Of a DNA stretch of 64,000 nt, positions 9,743-17,798 are shown piece by piece; positions within the stretch are counted from its first letter, which is position 1, and every line of letters begins with the position of its first letter. Made by a program: the position numbers and the translations under genes. The DNA lies in NCBI GenBank assembly GCA_002377585.1, contig DFQC01000038.1, forward strand, positions 97,997-161,996, written 5' to 3'. The DNA is from Anaerolineales bacterium UBA3499 (GTDB taxonomy: Bacteria > Chloroflexota > Anaerolineae > Anaerolineales > UBA11657). Below the pieces are notes generated by a model. It did no database searches. It was not told the origin of the DNA and was given only the letters and a program-made list of their open reading frames with translations.

Positions 9743-10417
9743 TTATTTTTCAAGTCGAGTAATACCAGTTACTCTAATTCCTGCATCCCTAATCTTGTAA
9801 AGTTTGTTCAAACTAATGAGAACTGGAGTCAAAGATTCAATTGCAATAGCATTTACTAATAAACCTGCATGGATGCCAGACATACCAGCGGCTTCAACCA
9901 GAGTAATCACCTCTTCGCAGGCTGATGCGTCATTGCCACAAACTAACACATCACAATCAATATCCCTTTCCGGATCTTGCAGATGAGCAGCTGAGATATT
10001 TTGAAATGCAGATACTACCTTAACATCAGAGCCTAAAATTTCTTGTGCCTCCAAACTCGCAGCACCACCTGCAGGGATATGAACCTGATCCACCTTAGGG
10101 GGCATTAACGGCACTGTAACATCTATCAAAATTTTTCCATGCAGATTTTCCTTCAAATCCAATAATGTTTCTCGATGTGCACTATATGGAACCGTGAGAA
10201 CAACAACCTCAGATACCTTTACAGCAGACAAATTATCCTCTCCAACGAGCTGAGGTTTTGTATCGGGAATATTGATATTAAGCTCGGCAGCTTTACCTAA
10301 AGCTTTATCTAAAGTCCGAGACCCAATAGTGACGTGGTATCCAGAATATGCCCAACGCAAGGCTAGCCCACTACCTTCTGCACCGGTTCCGCCAATAATT
10401 GATATTGAAGGCAACAT
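9743..10417 (-). CDS. npdG: F420H2:NADP+ oxidoreductase (NADPH-dependent F420 reductase)
   Basis: A 224-residue Rossmann protein of the Fno/NpdG family. The N-terminus SIIGGTGAEGSGLALRWA is the classic GGTGxxGxGLA dinucleotide motif and is followed by the NADP-specific SRT (GSRTLDKA). It swaps hydride between NADPH and F420 and would supply reduced F420 to the LLM and PPOX enzymes nearby. It begins 11 bases after the end of the SsnA-type gene. Confidence 0.93.
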   Translation of the reverse strand: MLPSISIIGGTGAEGSGLALRWAYSGYHVTIGSRTLDKALGKAAELNINIPDTKPQLVGEDNLSAVKVSEVVVLTVPYSAHRETLLDLKENLHGKILIDVTVPLMPPKVDQVHIPAGGAASLEAQEILGSDVKVVSAFQNISAAHLQDPERDIDCDVLVCGNDASACEEVITLVEAAGMSGIHAGLLVNAIAIESLTPVLISLNKLYKIRDAGIRVTGITRLEK

Positions 10418-10428
10418 AAATTTTCACC

Positions 10429-11772
10429 CTATTCAGTATTATAAAATCGCTTCCAAGCTGCAGCAGCCAGCTCCCTACTCCGCTGGGTAATTTCAATTTC
10501 ATCAAGAAACAAAAGTTGTCTGTCTCGCATAAGCACTTTGCCAGCACATATAGTGGTATTTACCATCCCAGATTCGAATCCAAAAATTATATGCCAAGGC
10601 AAATTTCCATAGGTAAGTGGGGTTGTCGGCTCATAATCCACAATTATTATATCGGCATATGCGCCTACTTCAAGCACACCTACAGGCGCTGTATTAAACA
10701 ATTGACTTGCTAAATCTGCATTATTGCTAACACCCATATCGACTATAGCATTACCTGAAACCATGCGGGGATCCTTATGAGCCACCTTATGAAGCAAATA
10801 AGTCATTTTCCATTCTGACCACATGTTATTTGAAAACCCATCATTTCCAAGACCGACTCGCACACCTTTCTTGAGCATTTGCTCAACTTCAGCTACCCCA
10901 ACGCCATTGTTCATATTCGAGCGAGGTTGATGTGTCACCCATGTTTCAGTCTCAGATATAATATCTATCTCTGCTGGACTTAAATACACACAATGCGCAG
11001 CAATAGTGTCTGGACCTAGTATTCCAAATCTATGTAAACGTTCAACTACCGGCAATCCTGACCTATCCAGACTATTTTCTTGATCAGCATTGTGTTCCGC
11101 GACGTGTATATGAAAACCAACTCCACTAGGCACAGCCATGGCACAAGCTTCAAGTGTAGCATCACTAAGTGACATGGAAGCATGCAAACCAAACATTGCT
11201 CTAAGACGATCATTCAAGTATCCATCACCTATTGATTTAATGAATCGCAAGTTCTCATTTATGCCTGCTTTTGTATAACTTATCCCATGTCTATCAGAAA
11301 CTTCATAGCATAGTACCGAACGCAGGCCAGCTTGCTGCACAGCTTCAGCAATAATAGCAAGGGAACCCTCCACATGAAAAGCACTAGCATGGTGATCGAT
11401 TAAAGTAGTAGTGCCATGTTTGATTGCATCCACAAGACAGACAAGAGCACTGAATCTAACATCTTCTTCGGTCAATATCTGGTCCAATTTCCACCAAAGA
11501 CGTTGCAATATTTCTGGAAAATCTACTGGGGGACTGCCAGGTATGGACAATCCTCGCGCAAATGCGCCGTAAAAATGAGTATGAGCACATATGTTGCCTG
11601 GCATCACCAAATTACCGCACGCATCAATTACTTCCTGACCTTGATACCTATCCAACAAATCACTTGTATCACCTATATCAACTATACGGTCATTCTCAAC
11701 CAACAGCGCACCATCTTTAATGATCCTGCCATCATGTCCCCAAATCACAAGTTGACCGTTAACGATCAGCAT
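10429..11772 (-). CDS. SsnA-type aminohydrolase (amidohydrolase superfamily)
   Basis: A 447-residue metal-dependent amidohydrolase of the ATZ/TRZ branch. Metal ligands appear as HTH (VMPGNICAHTHFYGAFARG), HIHVAEH and HCVYLS with a later Asp in GLGNDGF. The opening closely resembles the SsnA family, whose natural substrate is unsettled. Related enzymes deaminate guanine, S-adenosylhomocysteine or 8-oxoguanine. GAGG sits seven bases upstream of the ATG. It is the most upstream gene of the minus-strand F420 block and may share its transcript. Confidence 0.82.
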   Translation of the reverse strand: MLIVNGQLVIWGHDGRIIKDGALLVENDRIVDIGDTSDLLDRYQGQEVIDACGNLVMPGNICAHTHFYGAFARGLSIPGSPPVDFPEILQRLWWKLDQILTEEDVRFSALVCLVDAIKHGTTTLIDHHASAFHVEGSLAIIAEAVQQAGLRSVLCYEVSDRHGISYTKAGINENLRFIKSIGDGYLNDRLRAMFGLHASMSLSDATLEACAMAVPSGVGFHIHVAEHNADQENSLDRSGLPVVERLHRFGILGPDTIAAHCVYLSPAEIDIISETETWVTHQPRSNMNNGVGVAEVEQMLKKGVRVGLGNDGFSNNMWSEWKMTYLLHKVAHKDPRMVSGNAIVDMGVSNNADLASQLFNTAPVGVLEVGAYADIIIVDYEPTTPLTYGNLPWHIIFGFESGMVNTTICAGKVLMRDRQLLFLDEIEITQRSRELAAAAWKRFYNTE

Positions 11773-11937
11773 TTATATACCTCTGCACATGTTAGTCTAA
11801 ATATAAACTCACTATAACCTAGCACAACCACCAACTATTAGTATCATACCCTTTCAAAAGTGTTGGACAAACATTCCGAGATTGTAACATAGACATACTA
11901 TGGTAACTGACCTGCAATATGCAGACAAATACTTTCT

Positions 11938-12723
11938 TTATTGGTCGGCTCCCAATCTCTCATTTCTCACATAACATAGTATGCCATTTGCAACACCTTG
12001 AGCCACTGTAGATGAATTGTTAGTCAACATGTCTCGATCAAGGTTCATGAATCCAACCTCGATGATTGCAGCAGGGGTTTCCGCATCTAATTCACGAAAT
12101 GCATGATAATACTCCATGTCATATGTAATACTGCCTGCATGGAAATTCATTTTAGTGACTGATTCATAATGACTTATAAGACAGTTAACCAGTCGATTAG
12201 ATTCTATTGGTGTCTGTGTCTCCAATGATGCAGTGACCTTGTAGCCTGTAGCCTGCTCATTTATATATTCACACGAATCAGAATGTATAGAAACAAGAGC
12301 ACTAGCTGCGTAATCATTCAAACGATCATCAAATTCATCAAGAATGTCTACATCATAACCCGTCGAATATAATATATCCTTGACTTGTTCTGCAATATTC
12401 AAGTTTATCTCCACCTCAGTAAGACCATCTGGACATACTGCGCCCGAGTCACTACCACTATGACCAGCAACAATGCCAACAAGCTCTCTAGGTTCTGGTG
12501 TAACAGTAGGGGGTACAGGACTGGCATTACGACCTACCCGCGTAGCCATGGCTCGGGCAATATCGCGAGCCGCACTACGAGGCAGTACTGAAGCAGGTGT
12601 CCACAACGTAAAAGCAGTTGCAACAACCATCCCCACCAATAATACTGTTCCTATGTATCTGACTATATCTCGGAATCTGTTCCCGAAACCAGTTTTCTGA
12701 TTTGGCAAGTCTTCAAAATCCAT
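11938..12723 (-). CDS. N-acetylmuramoyl-L-alanine amidase (Amidase_3)
   Basis: A 261-residue protein with a short cytoplasmic N-terminus, one transmembrane anchor (about residues 20-40) and a periplasm/outside-facing amidase. Zinc ligands of the family are seen in VAGHSGSD (His), DGLTEVEIN (Glu) and SIHSDSC (His); the catalytic Glu is in AIIEVGFMN. It cleaves the lactoyl-amide bond in peptidoglycan. A TTG at 12759 extends the frame, but the ATG at 12723 has AGGA eight bases upstream and is preferred. Confidence 0.87.
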   Translation of the reverse strand: MDFEDLPNQKTGFGNRFRDIVRYIGTVLLVGMVVATAFTLWTPASVLPRSAARDIARAMATRVGRNASPVPPTVTPEPRELVGIVAGHSGSDSGAVCPDGLTEVEINLNIAEQVKDILYSTGYDVDILDEFDDRLNDYAASALVSIHSDSCEYINEQATGYKVTASLETQTPIESNRLVNCLISHYESVTKMNFHAGSITYDMEYYHAFRELDAETPAAIIEVGFMNLDRDMLTNNSSTVAQGVANGILCYVRNERLGADQ

Positions 12724-12900
12724 ATAGCTAATCCTACCCTCATGTGTCTTTCCAGACAAATCATCTTGTCAGTATGTCGCAAGAATAGTGCCGGACATTA
12801 CTCAAAGTTACAAATTCAAATAGTTGACATACACGCACACAACCTTATAATAATCATGTAGCAATAGTTGCATATTATAGAACTTGGATAAGAATAAGTA

Positions 12901-12944
12901 TATGTATAACAAAGTATATGTGTAACAAATGTATGTGTAACAAA
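12901..12944 (+). repeat. Three short direct repeats (13 bp unit)
   Basis: The unit TATGTGTAACAAA occurs at 12917-12929 and 12932-12944, and with one change at 12901-12913. Spacing is 15-16 bases. Each copy carries TAACAAA, which is complementary to TTTGTTA at 13090-13096, so the copies can compete for the same downstream partner. Confidence 0.75.
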
Positions 12945-13096
12945 AGGGGATTTTAATCCGCCAGTCGCTCTAATCACTAGGACTGCTTCGTTACAATATA
13001 ACGAACCACCTCCAAAGGCCAAACGACTACTAGCGGGATAACGTTCCACAATTTTTCTGTCGCCCGCTTTTTGTAGTCTCGTGTGGCCTTTTGTTA
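12938..13096 (+). promoter_or_regulatory. Candidate structured RNA element upstream of the cysteine operon
   Basis: This gene-free stretch (12724-13139) holds several nested complementary pairs. TAACAAAAGG (12938-12947) pairs perfectly with CCTTTTGTTA (13087-13096), closing about 160 bases. Inside are a 4-bp GGAT/ATCC hairpin, an AGTC/GACT arm, a 7-bp TTCGTTA/TAACGAA hairpin (12987-13005), and a long arm GACTAC-GCGGG (13025-13037) pairing with CCCGC-GTAGTC (13063-13078). It ends 43 bases before the cysM ATG. I recognise no known riboswitch, tRNA, tmRNA, SRP or RNase P core. The direction (+) is inferred from the downstream operon; the element could equally be a minus-strand RNA. Confidence 0.45.
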
Positions 13097-13139
13097 TTGC
13101 CGCATGTTAAGAATATGTGAATATGTATTAAAGAATAAT

Positions 13140-14105
13140 ATGACACAATCGAATGTAAATTCACCAGAATATCATCCAGTACATATACCAGCAACCAAAT
13201 CTCTGGAGGCTTCCGTAGGCAATACTCCTCTCGTACGACTGCGTCATGTGACTCATGAGTTACCCAAATCTGTACACATATATGCTAAGACTGAATGGAC
13301 TAATCCAGGCGGTTCTGTCAAAGACCGAGCCGCACTATTTATCATAAGAGACGCAGAAAAATCAGGTAACCTGACACCAGGCATGACCTTGCTTGACTCC
13401 ACTTCTGGCAATATGGGGATCTCATATGCTACTTTTGCAGCTGCGCGTGGATATCAAGTCACATTGTGCTTACCCGACAATGTTAGTCCTGAAAGAAAGA
13501 AAACGCTCCAGGCTCTCGGTGCTGAATTGATTTTTACGGATGCAATGGAAGGTTCAGATGGTGCAATAGTTCGAGCTCGCGAAATTGTGGCCCAAAATCC
13601 TGAAAGGTACTATTATGCAGACCAATATAATAATCCTTCTAGCTGGCATGGACATTATCACACTACGGGCCCAGAAATAATCAACCAGACACAAAATCGA
13701 GTTACTCACTTTCTATGTGGATTAGGAACTAGTGGCACCATGATGGGTGCCGGTAGTTATTTGAAAGAATATGATGAAACAATACAGATCATTGCAATAC
13801 AACCTGAAGGACCTTTTCATGGTATAGAAGGACTCAAACACATGGATTCATCAATTAAACCAGGCTTCTACAATGAAAATCTGCCAGACACTCATTTGCC
13901 AGTACGGACAGAAGATGCCCTAGACATGACACGTCGGCTAGCAAGAGAAGAAGGATTGCTAGTAGGAATATCTTCGGGAGCAGCTGCTTTTGCTGCTATC
14001 GAATCTGCTAAACTTCTAAAAGAAGGTGTAATCGTTACCATATTTTGTGATAACGGGTACAAATACTTGTCAGATAGATTCTGGACAGATGGAAATAATC
14101 AGTAA
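13140..14105 (+). CDS. cysM: PLP-dependent cysteine synthase, CysM type
   Basis: A 321-residue PLP enzyme of the cysteine synthase family. Lys in NPGGSVKDRAA is the PLP lysine, DSTSGNMG binds phosphate or substrate, and GTSGTMMG is the glycine-rich PLP-phosphate loop. Because mec, a CysO-like carrier and moeZ follow directly, the sulfur donor is probably the thiocarboxylated carrier and the acceptor O-phosphoserine, as in Mycobacterium CysM. The ATG at 13140 is preferred over a GTG at 13083, which would add 19 unlikely residues and run into the structured upstream element. The stop shares a base with the next start. Confidence 0.9.
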   Translation: MTQSNVNSPEYHPVHIPATKSLEASVGNTPLVRLRHVTHELPKSVHIYAKTEWTNPGGSVKDRAALFIIRDAEKSGNLTPGMTLLDSTSGNMGISYATFAAARGYQVTLCLPDNVSPERKKTLQALGAELIFTDAMEGSDGAIVRAREIVAQNPERYYYADQYNNPSSWHGHYHTTGPEIINQTQNRVTHFLCGLGTSGTMMGAGSYLKEYDETIQIIAIQPEGPFHGIEGLKHMDSSIKPGFYNENLPDTHLPVRTEDALDMTRRLAREEGLLVGISSGAAAFAAIESAKLLKEGVIVTIFCDNGYKYLSDRFWTDGNNQ

Positions 14106-14530
14106 TGACTTTATATTTACCTGAACATATTTACCAACAAGTCGCTTTGCATTTGACTTCAGCTTACCCTCATGAAGGCGCCGGATTTCTTATAGGAAAA
14201 ATACTAGATGACCAGCGCTGTGTGTGCATGATTCTTGCACTAGACAATGAATGGGATACAAATGAAAAACATAAGCGTTATAAAATCAAGGCAAACACTT
14301 ATCTTGAAGCTGAAGGTACTGCAGAAAAGAATGGTTTGGAACTAGTTGGTGTTTTCCATTCACATCCAGATCACCCGGCTCAACCTTCAGAGTATGATCG
14401 TGAGCTTGCTTTGCCTTGGTGGTCATATTTAATAATATCTATCCAACACAAAAGGGTTGATCATTCAAGATCTTGGATTCTCAGTGAGAACCGAGATCAT
14501 TTTGTCGAAGAATTGCTAAAAATCGAGTAA
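14105..14530 (+). CDS. mec: JAMM-domain metallopeptidase, Mec-like (CysO-cysteine hydrolase)
   Basis: A 141-residue Mov34/MPN/PAD-1 protein. The JAMM zinc motif is complete: a Glu in HEGAGFLIG, then HSHPDHPAQPSEYD. Mec in Mycobacterium tuberculosis releases cysteine from the CysO-cysteine adduct; related JAMM proteins trim residues after the Gly-Gly of sulfur carriers. It starts one base into the cysM stop (TAATG), so it is coupled to cysM. The following carrier has an encoded C-terminal extension, so this enzyme may also mature it. Confidence 0.9.
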   Translation: MTLYLPEHIYQQVALHLTSAYPHEGAGFLIGKILDDQRCVCMILALDNEWDTNEKHKRYKIKANTYLEAEGTAEKNGLELVGVFHSHPDHPAQPSEYDRELALPWWSYLIISIQHKRVDHSRSWILSENRDHFVEELLKIE

Positions 14531-14619
14531 GACTAGTACATACATAAGTTATTTGAAAGATTTATATAACTCTAACAGTAATCCGATAACATATTCATAC
14601 ACAAAAGGACCTTCAACAT

Positions 14620-14931
14620 ATGCCTAACATTCGAATCCCAACACCATTGCGAACATATACAAACGGAGATACTGACATTACAGTCAAAGGTAACACCGTT
14701 GGCGAAGCATTGCATGACCTCACTAACCAACATGTTGAACTAAAACAACATTTGTACAATGAAGATGGAAAACTGCGTGCATTTGTCAATATATTTCTAG
14801 ATGGGGATGATGTGCGCAATCTAAACGGAGAAAATACTGCTCTCAACCCAGAATCGAGCTTGAGGATTGTTCCTTCAGTAGCAGGAGGATGTATGTATAA
14901 GCACACACTCAATATGAACGGAAATCAATGA
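14620..14931 (+). CDS. cysO: CysO/MoaD/ThiS-family sulfur carrier with a C-terminal extension
   Basis: A 103-residue ubiquitin-fold sulfur carrier. MPNIRIPTPLRTYT, the VGEALHDL helix and the LRIVPSVAGG end match CysO. The Gly-Gly is not terminal: it is followed by Cys and 12 more residues (CMYKHTLNMNGNQ). The carrier can only be adenylated on a free C-terminal Gly, so processing is expected. AAGGA precedes the ATG. The 89-base gap from mec holds no gene. The last codons overlap the moeZ start by four bases. Confidence 0.88.
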   Translation: MPNIRIPTPLRTYTNGDTDITVKGNTVGEALHDLTNQHVELKQHLYNEDGKLRAFVNIFLDGDDVRNLNGENTALNPESSLRIVPSVAGGCMYKHTLNMNGNQ

Positions 14932-16115
14932 GTATAGCAGTCAACCCCCCACCAGCCGAAGATGTACAACTAAGTAATGATGAGATTATTCGTTATAGTC
15001 GACATCTAATCATGCCGGAAGTCACATTATCTGGTCAGAGAAAGCTCAAGGATGCCAAAGTACTATGTGTAGGCACAGGAGGACTAGGTTCACCTGTAGC
15101 TCTATACTTGGCTGCAGCTGGCGTGGGAAACATTGGTATGGTAGATTATGACATAGTAGAAGCTAACAACCTTCAACGTCAAATCATTCATGGTACATCC
15201 ACGATCGGACAACTAAAGGTAGAATCCGCTAAGAATCGGTTGCTCGACATCAATCCTCATATAAATATTACTGTACACAACAATCTGTTTACTTCTCAAA
15301 ATGCCCTGGAATTAGCAGAACCTTATGATTTAATTATTGACGGTACTGATAATTTTCCAACTCGATACTTAGTTAATGATGTTTGTGTGTTACAAAACAA
15401 ACCTAACGTATACGGTAGCATCTTTCGGTTTGAGGGACAAGTTTCCGTCTTCTGGGCTGAACATGGTCCCTGTTATCGATGCCTTTTTCCAGAACCACCT
15501 CCACCGGGTTTAGTACCTTCATGTGCAGAAGGCGGAGTGTTAGGTATATTACCTGGAACAATAGGAACAATGCAGGCCACTGAAGCCATTAAGTTGATCG
15601 TAGGTATAGGAGAACCACTAATTGGTAAACTACTGCTTTACGATGCCTTAGCTATGAGTGTTGACACAGTTAGACTAAAAAAGAGTCCTGACTGTGTAAT
15701 TTGTAGTTCACAACCAACAATTACAGAACTCATAGATTATGAGCAATTCTGTGGCATGCCATTACACGACCAAACAGATGAAGAAGGAGCAGGCGAAGAA
15801 TGGGATATTACTGTCTCACAACTAAACGACAAGTTTAAGGAAGGAGCTCCAATAAGACTCATTGATGTGCGAGAAGACTTCGAATGGGATATAGTACACT
15901 TACCCCAAGCAGAATTAATTCCAATGGGTGATTTGCCTGGTAGATTAAGTGAATTTGATACTACTGATGAACATGTGATAATGTGTCGCACAGGTGGTCG
16001 ATCCGCGCAAATGCTACAATTGCTGGTCAGCGCCGGAATTACAAAAGTTAAGAATCTAAAAGGTGGCATACGAGCTTGGGCAACTGAAATTGATACTGAA
16101 CTGCCTATCTACTAG
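14928..16115 (+). CDS. moeZ: Sulfur-carrier adenylyltransferase/sulfurtransferase (MoeZ-type, with rhodanese domain)
   Basis: A 395-residue fusion of an E1-like adenylyltransferase (about residues 15-265) and a C-terminal rhodanese domain (about 290-390). The ATP site shows GTGGLGSPVALYLAAAG, and zinc cysteines are in CYRCLFP and CVIC. The rhodanese loop is CRTGGRSA with its active Cys. It activates the C-terminal Gly of the CysO-like carrier by adenylation, then delivers sulfur. The ATGA overlap with the carrier gene shows coupling. It may also serve MoaD or ThiS. Confidence 0.93.
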   Translation: MSIAVNPPPAEDVQLSNDEIIRYSRHLIMPEVTLSGQRKLKDAKVLCVGTGGLGSPVALYLAAAGVGNIGMVDYDIVEANNLQRQIIHGTSTIGQLKVESAKNRLLDINPHINITVHNNLFTSQNALELAEPYDLIIDGTDNFPTRYLVNDVCVLQNKPNVYGSIFRFEGQVSVFWAEHGPCYRCLFPEPPPPGLVPSCAEGGVLGILPGTIGTMQATEAIKLIVGIGEPLIGKLLLYDALAMSVDTVRLKKSPDCVICSSQPTITELIDYEQFCGMPLHDQTDEEGAGEEWDITVSQLNDKFKEGAPIRLIDVREDFEWDIVHLPQAELIPMGDLPGRLSEFDTTDEHVIMCRTGGRSAQMLQLLVSAGITKVKNLKGGIRAWATEIDTELPIY

Positions 16116-16149
16116 TAAGTAGCAAGTAAGATGTACAATTGATCTACAG

Positions 16150-16221
16150 AGCGGGTGATCGGATTCGAACCGACGACATCCAGCTTGGGAAGCTGACGTT
16201 CTACCCCTGAACTACACCCGC
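16150..16221 (-). tRNA. tRNA-Gly (anticodon CCC)
   Basis: Read on the minus strand, GCGGGTG at the 5' end pairs with CACCCGC at the 3' end. There is a normal D arm (GTTCAGGGGTAGAAC), an anticodon loop TTCCCAA (CCC) and a T arm with GGTTCGAATCC. The discriminator base is T and no CCA is encoded. Length is 72 bases. Confidence 0.95.
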
Positions 16222-16246
16222 AATATTTGCATATTGATCGTACCTA

Positions 16247-16879
16247 CTATTCTTTAAAAACGCGTAGTCCACTATCAGAAATTGTAGATACAAACACAAA
16301 CAGACATCCTAACAATGTAATATACCAACCCAATCCAATCCCGGGAATGATTCCATACAAATTCCCTACTACTGGACGAATTAACAACAATGCTCTCAGT
16401 GCTCCATAACCCACTAAAGCAGTTGCGATACCCTGTAAGAGCTTCATCCACCTCCTATCCCTCCAATACCACACCGATATTATTGTTGTCAGAGTGCCAC
16501 ATACCAGTGCAATCTGCAACTGAACAGTCGAGTCAGTATTAAAGTACAAAATAGCTGGATAACTCGGTACCATCATCATTATTGCTAGACCAACAACAAT
16601 CAACAACCATCGCCATAGTCCACCTTGAAGTGACACTTCAAAAGTTAGCACAACAGCTAGAGATATTAAAGCTAGAAAATTCAATTGGCTTATTGCAATA
16701 CTACCATCTTGCACTTGAGGTAGCAGCAGTACCCATTCTGCCAAATCATAAGCACCCATATTTAATGCAGCTGCACGATGAGGAACCCAAGGCAGAAAAT
16801 ATCCTAACCACATCATTGTTAAACCTATCAATTTTAGATTTTGCTGCGAAAAATATTTTGGCACGCTAATATGTAACAT
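16247..16879 (-). CDS. Hypothetical six-helix membrane protein
   Basis: A 210-residue hydrophobic protein with about six predicted transmembrane segments. A short Arg/Lys-rich loop (YWRDRRWMK) sits between helices four and five and probably faces the cytoplasm. I recognise no family. It lies between tRNA-Gly and the pan operon on the same strand as both, 88 bases after the end of the PfkB-type kinase gene. Confidence 0.6.
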   Translation of the reverse strand: MLHISVPKYFSQQNLKLIGLTMMWLGYFLPWVPHRAAALNMGAYDLAEWVLLLPQVQDGSIAISQLNFLALISLAVVLTFEVSLQGGLWRWLLIVVGLAIMMMVPSYPAILYFNTDSTVQLQIALVCGTLTTIISVWYWRDRRWMKLLQGIATALVGYGALRALLLIRPVVGNLYGIIPGIGLGWYITLLGCLFVFVSTISDSGLRVFKE

Positions 16880-16967
16880 TTGTCAGATATTCTATCATCT
16901 ACTGGATACTACACTATATTGCCATCACATTAATTGTTCACACTAATTTATTGATAGAATAGAGGTT

Positions 16968-17798
16968 CTAGGACAGTAGTGATTCTGGACCCAATCCTGT
17001 GACAACCAAACCAGCAATATCAATTGCTTGAGTCGCTGCATCTTGTGGCAAAATTCCGCGAGACAGACCTGCTAAAGTAGCACCGCAGAATGTATCGCCA
17101 GCCCCTGTCGGATCAAACTCTTCTACTGACTTTGCAGGCATGCCTTCAGACAAATCATCAGTCAGAACGATTGCGCCGTTTCTACCTAATGTCACAAAAA
17201 CTAACTTCCCAGGGTCTACTACAATGTTACCTATTGAACCAAATAATCCGACAGCCTCATTCTCATTCATGAAAAAAATATCTACTTCCTTCATCAACTT
17301 CATCACCGTCTCGGGCTCATGCTGCACCACATACGAGTATGTGCCAGCCGAAATCAACTGCGCTCCGCGTGTCCGACATGCCTTAACAAAATGTAACTGA
17401 CGCTCTGCACTACTCAATGCTGCCAAATGCACTATCTTATATTCTGACAAATCGGATGGTAAATCTTCTGGAACAAGTTCAATCTCTCCCCCCCACTCTA
17501 TTGCATTGAGTGTAGCCACATCATTACCATGATGTGTAATCTCAAGTTGTGGTAATTTATGTGATAAGATCTGCGGCCCAAACCAATGCAAATAGCCGTC
17601 TATTGTTTTCAATATAGACGACATGCTGCCTGGACGAGGTGCAAACAATGCTACTGATACCCCAACAAACTGAACAGCGATGGCAGTATACATACCTGCC
17701 CCACCCACAGTACGAAAAGATTTGTCGCCTATATGTAATCTGTCAATAGATACTACTCCGACTACAAGCACATCGGCGACGACAGTATTACGAATCAT
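16968..17798 (-). CDS. PfkB-family carbohydrate/nucleoside kinase
   Basis: A 276-residue ribokinase-fold protein. The first Gly-Gly motif is in TVGGAGMYTA, and the C-terminal signature DPTGAGDTFCGATLAG carries the catalytic Asp. I place the start at the ATG at 17798, which gives a four-base ATGA overlap with coaX; the longer frame from 17843 would overlap coaX by 49 bases. Substrate is unknown. Its coupling to pantothenate genes suggests a role in the same transcript but does not prove one. Confidence 0.82.
   Translation of the reverse strand: MIRNTVVADVLVVGVVSIDRLHIGDKSFRTVGGAGMYTAIAVQFVGVSVALFAPRPGSMSSILKTIDGYLHWFGPQILSHKLPQLEITHHGNDVATLNAIEWGGEIELVPEDLPSDLSEYKIVHLAALSSAERQLHFVKACRTRGAQLISAGTYSYVVQHEPETVMKLMKEVDIFFMNENEAVGLFGSIGNIVVDPGKLVFVTLGRNGAIVLTDDLSEGMPAKSVEEFDPTGAGDTFCGATLAGLSRGILPQDAATQAIDIAGLVVTGLGPESLLS

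Noticed and set aside
10560..10600. A T-arm-like GATTCGAATCC string
   Set aside because: It lies within the SsnA-type coding sequence and no cloverleaf forms around it.
12930..13010. tRNA-like features on the minus strand (TAGTGATTAGAGC segment, 7-bp outer stem)
   Set aside because: There is no T arm, the anticodon-like hairpin has a 4-base loop and the stem does not fit a seven-base anticodon loop. It is a chance or non-tRNA three-way junction.
12816..13049. A 77-codon minus-strand frame across the structured region before cysM
   Set aside because: The composition (runs of Tyr, Ile, Cys and Thr from the repeats) is not protein-like, and there is no ribosome site.
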